Part shown: positions 14,815 through 22,114 of the stretch, one piece after another
Layout of the letters: the number at the start of each line of letters is the position of its first letter
Position numbering within the stretch: position 1 is the first letter of the stretch
DNA from: Alphaproteobacteria bacterium MarineAlpha3_Bin3
GTDB taxonomy: Bacteria; Pseudomonadota; Alphaproteobacteria; Rhodospirillales; Casp-alpha2
NCBI GenBank assembly: GCA_002938075.1
Contig: PTLK01000009.1
Location: forward strand, 1-22,114
DNA length: 22,114 nucleotides
Reading direction: 5' to 3'
The notes under the pieces: model-generated
What the model was told of the DNA's origin: nothing
What the model saw: only the letters and a program-made list of their open reading frames with translations
Databases searched by the model: none
Program-made: the position numbers and the translations under genes

Positions 14815-16209
14815 ATGGGCATTGCCAAGGAACTGGCCGGCCGGATCGGGGCCTTCAGCTACGACGTCCTGCCCGATGAGGCCGTTTTATGGGCCAAGAC
14901 GGCGATCCTCGATACCGTCGGCGTGACCCTGGCGGGCTCAGGGGAGGAATGCGTCCGTATCCTGGAAAGCGTCCACGGCATCGGCGACGGCGGCGGCCCG
15001 TGCCTGGTGTTCGGCCGCGCCGCCCGCACCGGCCCGCTGGACGCGGGGTTGATCAACGGCACCGCTTCCCATGCCCTCGATTTTGACGACATGGCGCCCT
15101 CCATCGGCGGCCATCCGTCAGTGCCGCTGGTGCCGGCGATCATCGCCTTCGGCGAAATGACCGGCGCCAGCGGCAAAGACGTCCTCACCGCCTACGTGGC
15201 CGGGTTCGAGACCGAATCCCGGATCGCCCGGGCGGTCAATTTCCATCACTATGAAAAGGGCTGGCATCCGACGACGACCCTTGGAATCTTCGGCACCGTC
15301 GCGGCCTCGGCGCTGCTGCTGGGCTTATCGGAAGACGAGACAGAAACGGCGCTGGCCTTGGCGGTGTCGCTGGCGTCGGGCGTCAAGGCCAATTTCGGCA
15401 CCATGACCAAGCCGCTCCACGTCGGCCATTGCGTGAGGAACGGCATGCTGGCGGCGATACTGGCCCGGCAGGGCTTCACCGCCGCCGGCGACGCCTTCGA
15501 GCACGGCCACGGATTCCTCAACGTCTTCAACGGGCCGGGGAACTTCGACGCCGAAAAAATATTCGACAACTGGGCCGATCCGCTGGACATCGTCGAAAAG
15601 GGCTTAGGGTTGAAGCAGTTCCCGTGTTGCGGCTCCACCCATCCGGCCATCAACTGCATGCTGAAGCTGGTCCGTGACGACGGGCTGAAACCAGGGGACG
15701 TGGCTGGGATCGAGATACTGACCAATTCCCGGCGGCTGCCGCACACCGACCACCCGGATCCGCGAACCGGGCTTGAGGGTAAATTCTCTATCCAATACGT
15801 GACCGCCCGGGCGCTCACCGACGGCCGCGTGGTCTTCGCCCACTTCGAGGACTCCGCCGTCGCCGACCCGGAAACGGCGAAGCTGCTGCCCCTGATCGGA
15901 GTCGGCGAACATCCCGACATGGCGGCGGAATCGGAAAACCAGTTCTGCGCCGAAGTCATCGTCACCACCCGCAACGGGACCAGGCTTTCGGCCCGCATCG
16001 ACCATGAACTGGGGCGCGGGCCGTCCAACCCCATGTCCCGGGACGAGCTGTGGACCAAGTTCGAGGATTGCGCCGCCCTGGCCCTGCCGGAACCGCGAAT
16101 CCGGCCGTTGTTCGAGATGCTGGAAAACCTGGAGACACTCGGCTCGGTAGCCGACCTGACCGGCTTGGCGGCGTTGCAGGCCGCCCCGGTGCGCGAGGCC
16201 GGCGAATGA
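14815..16209 (+). CDS. MmgE/PrpD-family protein (dehydratase or decarboxylase of a carboxylic acid)
   Basis: The 464-residue protein covers the whole MmgE/PrpD fold: NGTASHALDFDDM (81-93), GGHPS (98-102), KGWHPTTTLGIFG (148-160) and TKPLHVGHCVRNG (198-210), with a lid region after about 260 containing CCGSTHPAINCM. Members include 2-methylcitrate dehydratase (PrpD), cis-aconitate decarboxylase and unassigned isomerase-like proteins, all acting on polycarboxylates in the cytoplasm. Conserved His100, His151 and Lys199 lie where the family's active site is expected. Its stop overlaps the start of a PrpF-family gene, so the two likely act on consecutive intermediates. It is separated by 82 bases from the Lva-like genes and may have its own promoter. 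Confidence 0.88.
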   Translation: MGIAKELAGRIGAFSYDVLPDEAVLWAKTAILDTVGVTLAGSGEECVRILESVHGIGDGGGPCLVFGRAARTGPLDAGLINGTASHALDFDDMAPSIGGHPSVPLVPAIIAFGEMTGASGKDVLTAYVAGFETESRIARAVNFHHYEKGWHPTTTLGIFGTVAASALLLGLSEDETETALALAVSLASGVKANFGTMTKPLHVGHCVRNGMLAAILARQGFTAAGDAFEHGHGFLNVFNGPGNFDAEKIFDNWADPLDIVEKGLGLKQFPCCGSTHPAINCMLKLVRDDGLKPGDVAGIEILTNSRRLPHTDHPDPRTGLEGKFSIQYVTARALTDGRVVFAHFEDSAVADPETAKLLPLIGVGEHPDMAAESENQFCAEVIVTTRNGTRLSARIDHELGRGPSNPMSRDELWTKFEDCAALALPEPRIRPLFEMLENLETLGSVADLTGLAALQAAPVREAGE

Positions 16210-17372
16210 ACCAGCGAAAAATTCCCGCCGTCTTCATGCGCGGCGGCACCTCGAAGGCGATCGTCTTCCGCCGCGACGACCTGCCCGAAGACCGTGTCGA
16301 ATGGGACCGGATTTTCCTCGCCGCCCTCGGCAGCCCCGATCCCAACGGCCGGCAGCTCAACGGCATGGGCGGGGGGATTTCGTCGCTCAGCAAGATCTGC
16401 GTCGTCGGCCCGTCGGAGCGTCCCGACGCCGATGTGGATTTCACCTTCGCCCAGGTCGGCGTCGACAAGGAAGTGGTCGGCTATGGCGCCAACTGCGGCA
16501 ACATGTCGTCGGCCATCGGTCCCTTCGCCGTCGACGAGGGGCTGGTAACGGTGGCCGGCGACGAAGCCACGGTCCGCATCTACAACACCAATACGGACAA
16601 GATCATCCACGCCCGGTTCGCCCTCGACGGAGGCCTGGCCGCCGTCGAGGGGGATTTTGAGCTTCCCGGCGTTGCCGGCGAAGGGGCGCCGGTGCGGATG
16701 GAATTCCGCGATCCCGGCGGTGCCGCGACGGGCAGGCTGTTGCCGACCGACAACGTCATCGACGCGATCGAGGTGCCCGGACTGGCAACCGTCGAGGCGT
16801 CCCTGGTCGATGCCGCCAACCCCTGCGTATTCGTCGAGGCCGATGCCTTGGGCGTTACCGGCACCGAGGCGCCGGCGCACATCGACGCCATGACCGAGGT
16901 CATGGAAAATCTCGAATCCGTCCGCGCCCGGGCGGCGGTGATGATGGGGATCGCCAAGACCCCGGCCGAGGCGACGGAAAAATTCCCTTCCGTTCCCTTC
17001 GTCGGCATGGTGGCGGGCCCCCAAGACGCCGACATCCTATCGGGAAAGAAGGTTTCGGCCGCCGACGGCGACCTGACGGCGCGCGTCGTGTCGTCGGGGA
17101 ACGTCCACCGGGCGCTGCCGTTGACCGGCGCCATGTGCCTGGCCGTCGCGGCCCGCATCGACGGCACCGTCGTCCACCGGCATTTGCGGCCTTCGGCCGG
17201 CGATGATGGCGATATCCGGCTGATCCAGCCTTCCGGGATTCTGCCGGTGGCGTGCACCGTCAACCGGACCGCCGACGGCTGGGTGGCCGAGCAGACGGCC
17301 GTCACCCGGACGCAGCGGCGCCTGTTCGAAGGCCGGGTGCTGGTGCCGGGATCGCGCGTCTCGATCGCATGA
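16206..17372 (+). CDS. PrpF-family allylic isomerase/tautomerase
   Basis: The 388-residue protein is a PrpF-family enzyme with two diaminopimelate-epimerase-like halves. MRGGTSKAIVF (11-21) carries the signature lysine Lys17, NGMGGGISSLSK (52-63) follows, and YGANCGNMSSAIGPFA (93-108) holds Cys97. Known members shift a double bond in unsaturated di- and tricarboxylates: 2-methylaconitate isomerase (PrpF), 4-oxalomesaconate tautomerase, and 3-methylitaconate isomerase. The ATG overlaps the preceding stop (ATGA at 16206-16209); upstream in-frame codons lie inside the previous gene and are not used. The partner suggests action on an aconitate- or mesaconate-like compound, but which one is open. 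Confidence 0.88.
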   Translation: MNQRKIPAVFMRGGTSKAIVFRRDDLPEDRVEWDRIFLAALGSPDPNGRQLNGMGGGISSLSKICVVGPSERPDADVDFTFAQVGVDKEVVGYGANCGNMSSAIGPFAVDEGLVTVAGDEATVRIYNTNTDKIIHARFALDGGLAAVEGDFELPGVAGEGAPVRMEFRDPGGAATGRLLPTDNVIDAIEVPGLATVEASLVDAANPCVFVEADALGVTGTEAPAHIDAMTEVMENLESVRARAAVMMGIAKTPAEATEKFPSVPFVGMVAGPQDADILSGKKVSAADGDLTARVVSSGNVHRALPLTGAMCLAVAARIDGTVVHRHLRPSAGDDGDIRLIQPSGILPVACTVNRTADGWVAEQTAVTRTQRRLFEGRVLVPGSRVSIA

Positions 17373-18712
17373 GACGCGGCCGAGGGGCGCCCGGGGCGTC
17401 GAAATTCACCCTCCCATTGGCGCTTTTCCTGGCTGCCGCCGGGGCCGCGGCCGCACCCCCCGAACCGGACGCCGACGTGGTTGCCTTCATGCGTTTCGCC
17501 ATCGCCCAGACCTGCGAGAAACCGATCCCCGAAGGCGCCGAGGCCGGCCCCGAGCTGGTCCGCCGCTTCGCGGCCGAAAAACTGCTGGAGGCACGGACGT
17601 TCGAATTCCAGGGCCGGCCGGGCCGGGCCCAGTACGGGCTGCTGCTCAACAGCGGTGACGAGGTCAAAATCCAGCGCCTTTTTCCCTTAGGCCTATTGCG
17701 GCGGGTGACGGTGGAAATTCACCGGGAATTCGCCAAGGGGAGGCTCAGACCGGCGATGTCGGCGGCCGTCGGCGCCGATTGCCGGGTGCTGCGCGCCGCC
17801 CGCATCGATTACGACGAAAAGGGTGATGCCGAAACCCTGGTTATCCTTGGACGTGATCTCCGGCAGGTTCTTTCCAGGGAGCCCTTGAACCCGACGTTTC
17901 CGGCCGTACGGTCCCCTGGCAGGGAGGGAGACGGCATTCGTGTCGCCCTGGTGGATACGGGGGTCAATTACCTGCTCGACCTTGTCGCCGACCGCCTTGC
18001 CCGCGGGCCCGAAGGACAGGCTCTCGGCTTCGATTACTGGGACATGGACGCCCGCCCCTATGACGTCGATACCGCGCGGTCGGCCTTTTTCCCGCTTCAC
18101 CATGGGACGGCGGTGGCCAGCATCCTGCTTCGCGAGGCGCCGCAGGCGCGGCTCATTCCCTATCGCTATCCGCGGCCGGAAATGTCGCGGATGGCGGCGC
18201 TGGTGGCCGACGCCGACAAACAAGGCGCGGTGATCGTCAACATGGCCATGGGATCCAACAAACGAAGCGACTGGCTGGCCCTGGCCGAGGCGGCGGCGGC
18301 GCGGCCGCATATGCTGTTCGTCATTTCGGCCGGCAACGACGGCCGCGACATCGACAAGGACCCCGTCTACCCGGCGGCGCTGGATCTGGACAACTTCCTC
18401 ATCGTTACCTCGGCGAACGATTTCGGACGCCTGGCCGAAGGTTCGAACTGGGGCCGCATCCATGTCGATATCATGGTCCCCGGCGATCGGGTGGCGGTCA
18501 TCGATCACCGGGGCGCCAAGGGCAAGGCGTCTGGGTCCAGCTTCGCCGTGCCCCGGATCGCGGCGCTAGCGGCGCGGCTGTTGGCCAGGAACCCGGGCTG
18601 GCGGGCGGCGGAGCTGAAACGCGCCATCGTCGGCCGCGCCCGGCCGTCCAGGTTCTACGAGACCCTGCCCGTCCGTTACGGCTGGATTCCCGACCCGGCG
18701 GACGATTTTTAA
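17369..18712 (+). CDS. Secreted subtilisin-family (S8) serine protease with unrecognised N-terminal domain
   Basis: The 447-residue protein has an N-terminal signal sequence (basic MRRGRG, hydrophobic 14-29, possible cleavage after AAA near 29). A domain of about 150 residues that I do not recognise follows, with two cysteines at 49 and 138. The peptidase domain runs from about 188: Asp196 in ALVDTGVNY, His245 in HHGTAVAS, oxyanion Asn323 in SAGND, and Ser391 in GSSFAVP. The triad is complete, so it should be active outside the cytoplasm. The unknown domain may be an inhibitory propeptide. The ATG overlaps the PrpF-family stop (ATGA at 17369-17372), odd for a secreted protease behind a metabolic enzyme. 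It ends four bases from a convergent protease gene. Confidence 0.86.
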   Translation: MRRGRGAPGASKFTLPLALFLAAAGAAAAPPEPDADVVAFMRFAIAQTCEKPIPEGAEAGPELVRRFAAEKLLEARTFEFQGRPGRAQYGLLLNSGDEVKIQRLFPLGLLRRVTVEIHREFAKGRLRPAMSAAVGADCRVLRAARIDYDEKGDAETLVILGRDLRQVLSREPLNPTFPAVRSPGREGDGIRVALVDTGVNYLLDLVADRLARGPEGQALGFDYWDMDARPYDVDTARSAFFPLHHGTAVASILLREAPQARLIPYRYPRPEMSRMAALVADADKQGAVIVNMAMGSNKRSDWLALAEAAAARPHMLFVISAGNDGRDIDKDPVYPAALDLDNFLIVTSANDFGRLAEGSNWGRIHVDIMVPGDRVAVIDHRGAKGKASGSSFAVPRIAALAARLLARNPGWRAAELKRAIVGRARPSRFYETLPVRYGWIPDPADDF

Positions 18713-18716
18713 CGGT

Positions 18717-19847
18717 CTACTGATTCCGGCGCCCGGGCGGCGTCGGGTTGTTGTCGATGAAATCGCGGGCCAGCGGCGCCAGCCTCGGGTGGTGGCGTTC
18801 CATGAGCTTCAGCGACTTTTCCGCCAACGCCTTGTTGCCGCCCCAGGCCCCGGCCTGGACGCCCAGGCGCAGCACCTCGGCGTCGGCGGGTAGGATGTCG
18901 ACAAGGCGTTTCAGATGCACCACCTCGTCGGCGTAGCGCCCGGCCAGGTGCAGGGTGATGGCCATGGCGATCATCGAATTGATCGCGTTGGGGTCCTGAT
19001 CGAGCGCCCGGGTGAACATGTCGACCGAATCATCAAACATCCGCCGGCGGCCGAAGGCCTGTCCCGCCAGGTCCCAAAGCTGGCGGTTGTTGGCGCGGAT
19101 GCAGTGGTCCTTGATGAAAGAAACGTTTTTCGGGGTCAGCCGCTGCGCCCCCCGGGCGGCGTCAAGCGCCTCGGCGCACTTTCGGGTGGCCTCGCCGGTG
19201 GCCCGGCTGGCGGCCCGGTGTTCGGGCCCCGACTGGGATTGAAGCTTTTCGATCTCAGCCGCCGGGATGGCCTCGTTGCGGCCCTCGCCGCCCGACGCGA
19301 CGATGGCCACCAGACGGCCCTCGGCATCGACCAGGGCGCCGCCCGAATTGCCGGGCTGGCTGAAGGCGTCGTGGTGAAGCCGGGCCAGGGGTTTGCCGGG
19401 GGCGGGGGGCAGCAGCATGCGGCCCGGCGGATAGACCCGGATCGCCCCGCGTCCGACATCGGTGCCGATGGTGTAAAGGTTGATCCCGGTGGCGTTCTCG
19501 GTGGTGGCCCAATTCCCGGGGGCTTTCAGGTCCGGGGCGCGGAGCAGGATCAAGTCGCCGGCATAACCGCTCGGCACCACGTCGGCCAGCACTTGGCCGC
19601 CCGCCGGCAGGAATATCTGAGCGCGTTGGTTGTCGGCGACGGCGTGACGGTTGGTGACCAGCAACCCCGGTTCGATCAGCACCGCGCTGGCGGTGGGATC
19701 GAAGGAGGCGATGGCAAATACCCGCTCGGCCGCCGCGCAGACCGCGTCCGGGGCCTTGCACCGGGGTTGTGCTTCCGCCGTTCCGGCCCAGGACGCAAGC
19801 AAAAGGGCGGCGAACAACAGTGTCCGGACGGGGCTGAAAGCGCGCAT
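18717..19847 (-). CDS. Secreted trypsin-like (S1C/HtrA-type) serine protease with TPR-like C-terminus
   Basis: The 376-residue protein has a signal peptide ending near AEA-Q (24-27). The peptidase domain has His68 in TNRHAVAD, Asp98 in AGDLILLR and Ser168 in QPGNSGGAL, a full catalytic triad in HtrA-like spacing. Instead of PDZ domains, the C-terminal third (about 254-355) reads as helical repeats of TPR type, for example FDDSVDMFTRALDQDPNAI. Two cysteines near the mature N-terminus (30 and 37) could form a disulfide. The start lies three bases after azlD on the same strand, so it is probably the last gene of an azlC-azlD-protease unit. It converges with the S8 protease gene. The target is unknown. 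Confidence 0.85.
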   Translation of the reverse strand: MRAFSPVRTLLFAALLLASWAGTAEAQPRCKAPDAVCAAAERVFAIASFDPTASAVLIEPGLLVTNRHAVADNQRAQIFLPAGGQVLADVVPSGYAGDLILLRAPDLKAPGNWATTENATGINLYTIGTDVGRGAIRVYPPGRMLLPPAPGKPLARLHHDAFSQPGNSGGALVDAEGRLVAIVASGGEGRNEAIPAAEIEKLQSQSGPEHRAASRATGEATRKCAEALDAARGAQRLTPKNVSFIKDHCIRANNRQLWDLAGQAFGRRRMFDDSVDMFTRALDQDPNAINSMIAMAITLHLAGRYADEVVHLKRLVDILPADAEVLRLGVQAGAWGGNKALAEKSLKLMERHHPRLAPLARDFIDNNPTPPGRRNQ

Positions 19848-19850
19848 GGC

Positions 19851-20210
19851 TTATAAGACCCCGAAATCCCGAAGCGCCGCAAGAACACCGAAGACACCGA
19901 CAGCGGAAATCATGCTGGGTAGCATGTTGCGCTTGAAGGCGGCGAAAACCAGGAACCCGGCCGCCAACGCGACCAGGCGGTCCACCAGCGGCGTTTCGGC
20001 GAGGATTCCCACCGGCAACAGGATGATCCTGGAAATTAACCCGGCCAGCATCCCGTAGGCGAGGCAGGAAAACCACTGGAACATGGCGCCGTCGGGAACG
20101 ATGCGGACGGCGATGGTGGCGCCGGTGGCGCGCCAGACATATGTGGCGAAGCTGACCAGCCCCAGCAAACCCCAAAGTTCCCATTTTCCCCAGATGACGC
20201 CGCTATCCAT
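19851..20210 (-). CDS. azlD: AzlD-family small membrane subunit of branched-chain amino acid exporter
   Basis: The 119-residue protein is hydrophobic with about four membrane helices and the AzlD-like early segment LLGLVSFATYVWRATG. AzlC and AzlD together form an inner-membrane exporter for branched-chain and related amino acids. I chose the ATG at 20210 because AGGGG lies six bases upstream on the minus strand; the in-frame ATG at 20216 would leave no room for a ribosome-binding site. The gene overlaps azlC by 8 bases, as expected for translationally coupled subunits. Exact substrate is not certain. Confidence 0.85.
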   Translation of the reverse strand: MDSGVIWGKWELWGLLGLVSFATYVWRATGATIAVRIVPDGAMFQWFSCLAYGMLAGLISRIILLPVGILAETPLVDRLVALAAGFLVFAAFKRNMLPSMISAVGVFGVLAALRDFGVL

Positions 20211-20928
20211 GGCCATCCCCTAAGCGTTGATCGATGAAGAAAGCGGCCGTCCCCGCGATCACGCCACAGAATGGCAGACCCCATTCCGGTGAGATCAGGT
20301 GAAACAGGGGCCCCAGGGCGGCGCCGATCATCAGCGCCAGCAGGCAATTGCGCTGCCGCACACTGGCGAACAGGAAGGTGAAATACATGATGTTGAGGAA
20401 AATCAGACTGACGGTGATGTAAAAGGGAAACGTGCCCGCCAGGTAATAGCCCAACCCCGTCGACAGGACCCCCACAATCATGCAAGTGGTCGACAGGCCG
20501 GTGAAATAGGGTGCCCGGTGCTGTTCCGGCATTCCCGGCGCGAAGCGAAGGGTCATCGCCCAGGTGTTGACCGACATCATCGCCGCAAACAGATAGCGCC
20601 ACCGCCAGGCCGCCTTGTCGGCCCGGAACAGCGGCAGCATCGATATGGACATCGGCAGGAAACGCATGTTGGCCATGGAGGATGCGACGACGATGGCGAG
20701 CACCGGGGCGCCGACGGCGAACATCTCGACAAAGGCGATCTGCCCCGGCAGTCCCCAGATGGTAGCGGTCGAGACCACGGCGACACCGAAACTCACCCCA
20801 CTGTCCCGCGCCAACGAGCCGAAGCCCATCATCGACGCGGAAACGACCCAGACTGGCATCCGAAAGGCGGCGGCGACACCGCCCCTGAAGGCCCGGCGCC
20901 GGCCGTCAAAAGCCTCGGCGGGCTCCAT
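20203..20928 (-). CDS. azlC: AzlC-family large membrane subunit of branched-chain amino acid exporter
   Basis: The 241-residue polytopic protein has the AzlC pattern: an N-terminal amphipathic stretch, a hydrophobic segment with FGSLARDSGVSFG, then ATIWGLPGQIAFVE and VVASSMANMRFLPMSISM, which carry the family's conserved Gly/Asn-Arg-Phe features. With AzlD it should export branched-chain amino acids or analogues across the inner membrane. No strong ribosome-binding site is visible before the ATG. It is divergent from the mutase genes across 108 bases. Confidence 0.88.
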   Translation of the reverse strand: MEPAEAFDGRRRAFRGGVAAAFRMPVWVVSASMMGFGSLARDSGVSFGVAVVSTATIWGLPGQIAFVEMFAVGAPVLAIVVASSMANMRFLPMSISMLPLFRADKAAWRWRYLFAAMMSVNTWAMTLRFAPGMPEQHRAPYFTGLSTTCMIVGVLSTGLGYYLAGTFPFYITVSLIFLNIMYFTFLFASVRQRNCLLALMIGAALGPLFHLISPEWGLPFCGVIAGTAAFFIDQRLGDGHG

Positions 20929-21036
20929 CGAGTCGCCGGGGGGGGATGGTAGTTGGGCGGAAATAACGCGTCCTTTTCAGTTGCTTGCGGCGGCGTTATT
21001 TTATGTCGGCGAAGGGGACAGGAAAAGGTCACAGCC
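20929..21036. promoter_or_regulatory. Divergent intergenic region (azlC / methylaspartate mutase genes)
   Basis: This 108-base gap must hold start signals for both directions. It has a G-run at 20938-20945 and an AT-rich patch at 20996-21004, but I see no clear -35/-10 pair and it is too short for a cobalamin riboswitch. Confidence 0.35.
21020..21028 (+). promoter_or_regulatory. Ribosome-binding site deciding the mutase small-subunit start
   Basis: AGGAAAAGG ends eight bases before the GTG at 21037. The in-frame ATG at 20953 would add 28 residues with no family resemblance, so the GTG is preferred. Confidence 0.65.
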
Positions 21037-21489
21037 GTGAATGCGGACGAAAACCCAAAAAGGGGCGACATCACCCTGGTGACCGGCGTCATCGGCGCCG
21101 ACACCCATATCGTCGGCAACCGTATCCTTTCCTTGGGGCTCGAAGAGGCCGGCTTCAAGGTGGTGTCCTTAGGCGCGTTGACCCCGGCCGATGAATTCGT
21201 CAAAGCGGCGGTCGAGACGGCGGCCGACGGGATCATGGTGTCGTCGCTTTACGGCCAGGGGGAGCTCGATTGCCGGGGCTTCCGCGACCTTTGCATCGAG
21301 GCCGGCCTGGAAGGGATCCTGCTTTACATCGGCGGCAACCTGGTGGTCGGCAAGCAGGACTGGGACTCGGTGGAAAAGCGTTACAAGGACATGGGCTTCG
21401 ACCGCGCCTTCCCCAACGGCACCCGGGTCGAGGAAGTGGTCGAAACCCTGGACAAGGACTTCGCCGCCGGAAAGAAGGCCGGGACATGA
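21037..21489 (+). CDS. glmS: Methylaspartate (glutamate) mutase, small cobalamin-binding subunit
   Basis: The 150-residue protein is the B12-binding sigma subunit of glutamate mutase (GlmS/MamA/MutS, not glucosamine synthase or mismatch repair). TGVIGADTHIVG (16-27) contains the DxHxxG motif with His24 as lower cobalt ligand, SSLYGQGELD (69-78) and YIGGNL (97-102) line the cobalamin tail pocket, and FDRAFPNGT (121-129) is the family's late motif. With the large subunit GlmE it converts L-glutamate to (2S,3S)-3-methylaspartate. GlmE is not in the window but a MutL-type gene follows with an ATGA overlap, as in known clusters. It is slightly longer than the usual 137 residues at both ends. Confidence 0.92.
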   Translation: MNADENPKRGDITLVTGVIGADTHIVGNRILSLGLEEAGFKVVSLGALTPADEFVKAAVETAADGIMVSSLYGQGELDCRGFRDLCIEAGLEGILLYIGGNLVVGKQDWDSVEKRYKDMGFDRAFPNGTRVEEVVETLDKDFAAGKKAGT

Positions 21490-22114
21490 CCACGGCCCTG
21501 CTAATCGACTTCGGCTCAACGTTCACCAAACTCCGCGCCGTCGATCTGGAAAAAGCCGAAATCATCGGCGCCGGGCAGGGTCCGTCGACGGTGGCGTCCG
21601 ACATCACCGGCGGACTGACCAAGGCGCTCAGCGACCTGGAAGGCCGGATCGGCCCGTTGCCGGACTTCAAGCACCGGCTCGCCTGCTCCAGCGCCGCCGG
21701 GGGGCTCGGCATGGTCACCGTCGGCTTGGTCAAGGAATTGACCGCCGAAGCCGCCAAGCAGGCCGCCTTGGGCGCCGGGGCCAAGCTGACGGGGACCTTT
21801 TCCCATGGCTTGACCCAAGGCGATATCGCCGAGGTCGAGGCCCTGGCCCCCGATATCATCCTGCTGGCCGGCGGCACCGACGGCGGCAATTCCGACGTAA
21901 TCCTGGAAAACGCCGAAAAGCTGGCCGCCGCCTCCGTCACCTGCCCGGTCATCGTCGCCGGCAACCGCGAAGCGGCCGACGAGGCGGCGGGTTTGCTGGA
22001 GGCCGCCGGCAAACCGGTCACGGTCACCGAAAACGTGATGCCCGAATTCGGCACCCTCAACGTCGAGCCCGCCCGCGACGCCATCCGCCAGGTCTTCATC
22101 GAGCGCATCGTCCA
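21486..22114 (+). CDS. glmL: MutL/GlmL, ATPase-fold partner of methylaspartate mutase (partial, runs off the window)
   Basis: The first 209 residues are visible and the frame is open at the window end. The N-terminus LLIDFGSTFTKLR (5-17) is the phosphate-1 motif of the actin/Hsp70-type ATPase fold, and LLAGGTDGGNSD (126-137) is typical of the MutL protein found between mutS and mutE in glutamate mutase clusters. It is thought to help reactivate or assemble the cobalamin enzyme. The ATG overlaps the small-subunit stop (21486-21489), so the two are co-translated. It has no relation to the DNA mismatch-repair MutL. Confidence 0.9.
   Translation, partial: MTTALLIDFGSTFTKLRAVDLEKAEIIGAGQGPSTVASDITGGLTKALSDLEGRIGPLPDFKHRLACSSAAGGLGMVTVGLVKELTAEAAKQAALGAGAKLTGTFSHGLTQGDIAEVEALAPDIILLAGGTDGGNSDVILENAEKLAAASVTCPVIVAGNREAADEAAGLLEAAGKPVTVTENVMPEFGTLNVEPARDAIRQVFIERIV

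Noticed and set aside
15249..17024. Minus-strand open frame of 591 codons across the PrpD-like and PrpF-like genes
   Set aside because: It crosses two well-supported plus-strand genes, and its composition is typical of an antisense shadow (Asp/Gly/His-rich, then Ser/Arg-rich).
20953..21036. ATG at 20953 as start of the mutase small subunit
   Set aside because: The extra 28 residues do not resemble the family, and the GTG at 21037 has a well-placed AGGAAAAGG site.
21486..22114. DNA mismatch-repair MutL
   Set aside because: The name is shared only. The protein has the DFGSTFTK phosphate motif of the glutamate-mutase-associated ATPase and follows the cobalamin-binding subunit.

Overview
The window is GC-rich, tightly packed bacterial chromosome with no RNA genes, mobile elements or CRISPR array visible. 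Codon use, frequent ATGA stop/start overlaps and the gene families (TctCBA, AMP-ligase/SDR/ACAD/APH sets, PrpF, cobalamin mutase genes) suggest an alphaproteobacterium, probably of the Rhodospirillales type. That placement is inference; no marker gene fixes the taxon. No stretch over 300 bases lacks a gene; the longest gap is 261 bases (3503-3763).

Layout. (1) 1-1890: the tail of a formyltransferase-family gene, then formate--tetrahydrofolate ligase (fhs), a one-carbon pair. (2) 1913-3502, minus strand: a gamma-glutamyltransferase-family Ntn hydrolase without signal peptide, divergent from the main operon. (3) 3764-14732, plus strand: an eleven-gene catabolic operon. It encodes a tripartite tricarboxylate-type transporter (TctC, TctB, TctA), a two-subunit thiamine-diphosphate 2-oxoacid decarboxylase, an aldehyde dehydrogenase, an acyl-CoA synthetase, an SDR, an ACAD10/11-type acyl-CoA dehydrogenase, an APH-fold kinase and a small DUF6285-type protein. 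A hairpin/T-run attenuator lies between tctC and tctB. (4) 14815-18712: a MmgE/PrpD protein, a PrpF-family isomerase and a secreted subtilase joined by ATGA overlaps. (5) 20928-18717, minus strand: azlC, azlD and a secreted trypsin-like protease with a TPR-like tail, converging on the subtilase. (6) 21037-end: cobalamin-dependent methylaspartate (glutamate) mutase small subunit and its MutL/GlmL partner, cut by the window edge.

The most interesting part is region 3. Its last five genes match the set known from levulinate catabolism in Pseudomonas putida (LvaE, LvaD, LvaC, LvaA, LvaB). There a 4-oxoacyl-CoA is made and reduced, the 4-hydroxyl is phosphorylated by LvaAB, and LvaC removes the phosphate so the chain can enter beta-oxidation. 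Here that module sits directly behind a carboxylate importer, a 2-oxoacid decarboxylase and an aldehyde dehydrogenase. The simplest reading is a new front end: an imported 2-oxo acid (or a precursor) is decarboxylated to an aldehyde, oxidised to a 4-oxo or 4-hydroxy acid one carbon shorter, and then handled by the Lva-like module. The substrate is not known from sequence. Levulinate itself would correspond to 2,5-dioxohexanoate as the decarboxylase substrate, but this is only a hypothesis. The PrpD/PrpF pair could process the imported acid or act on propionyl-CoA-derived acids; it may also be independent.
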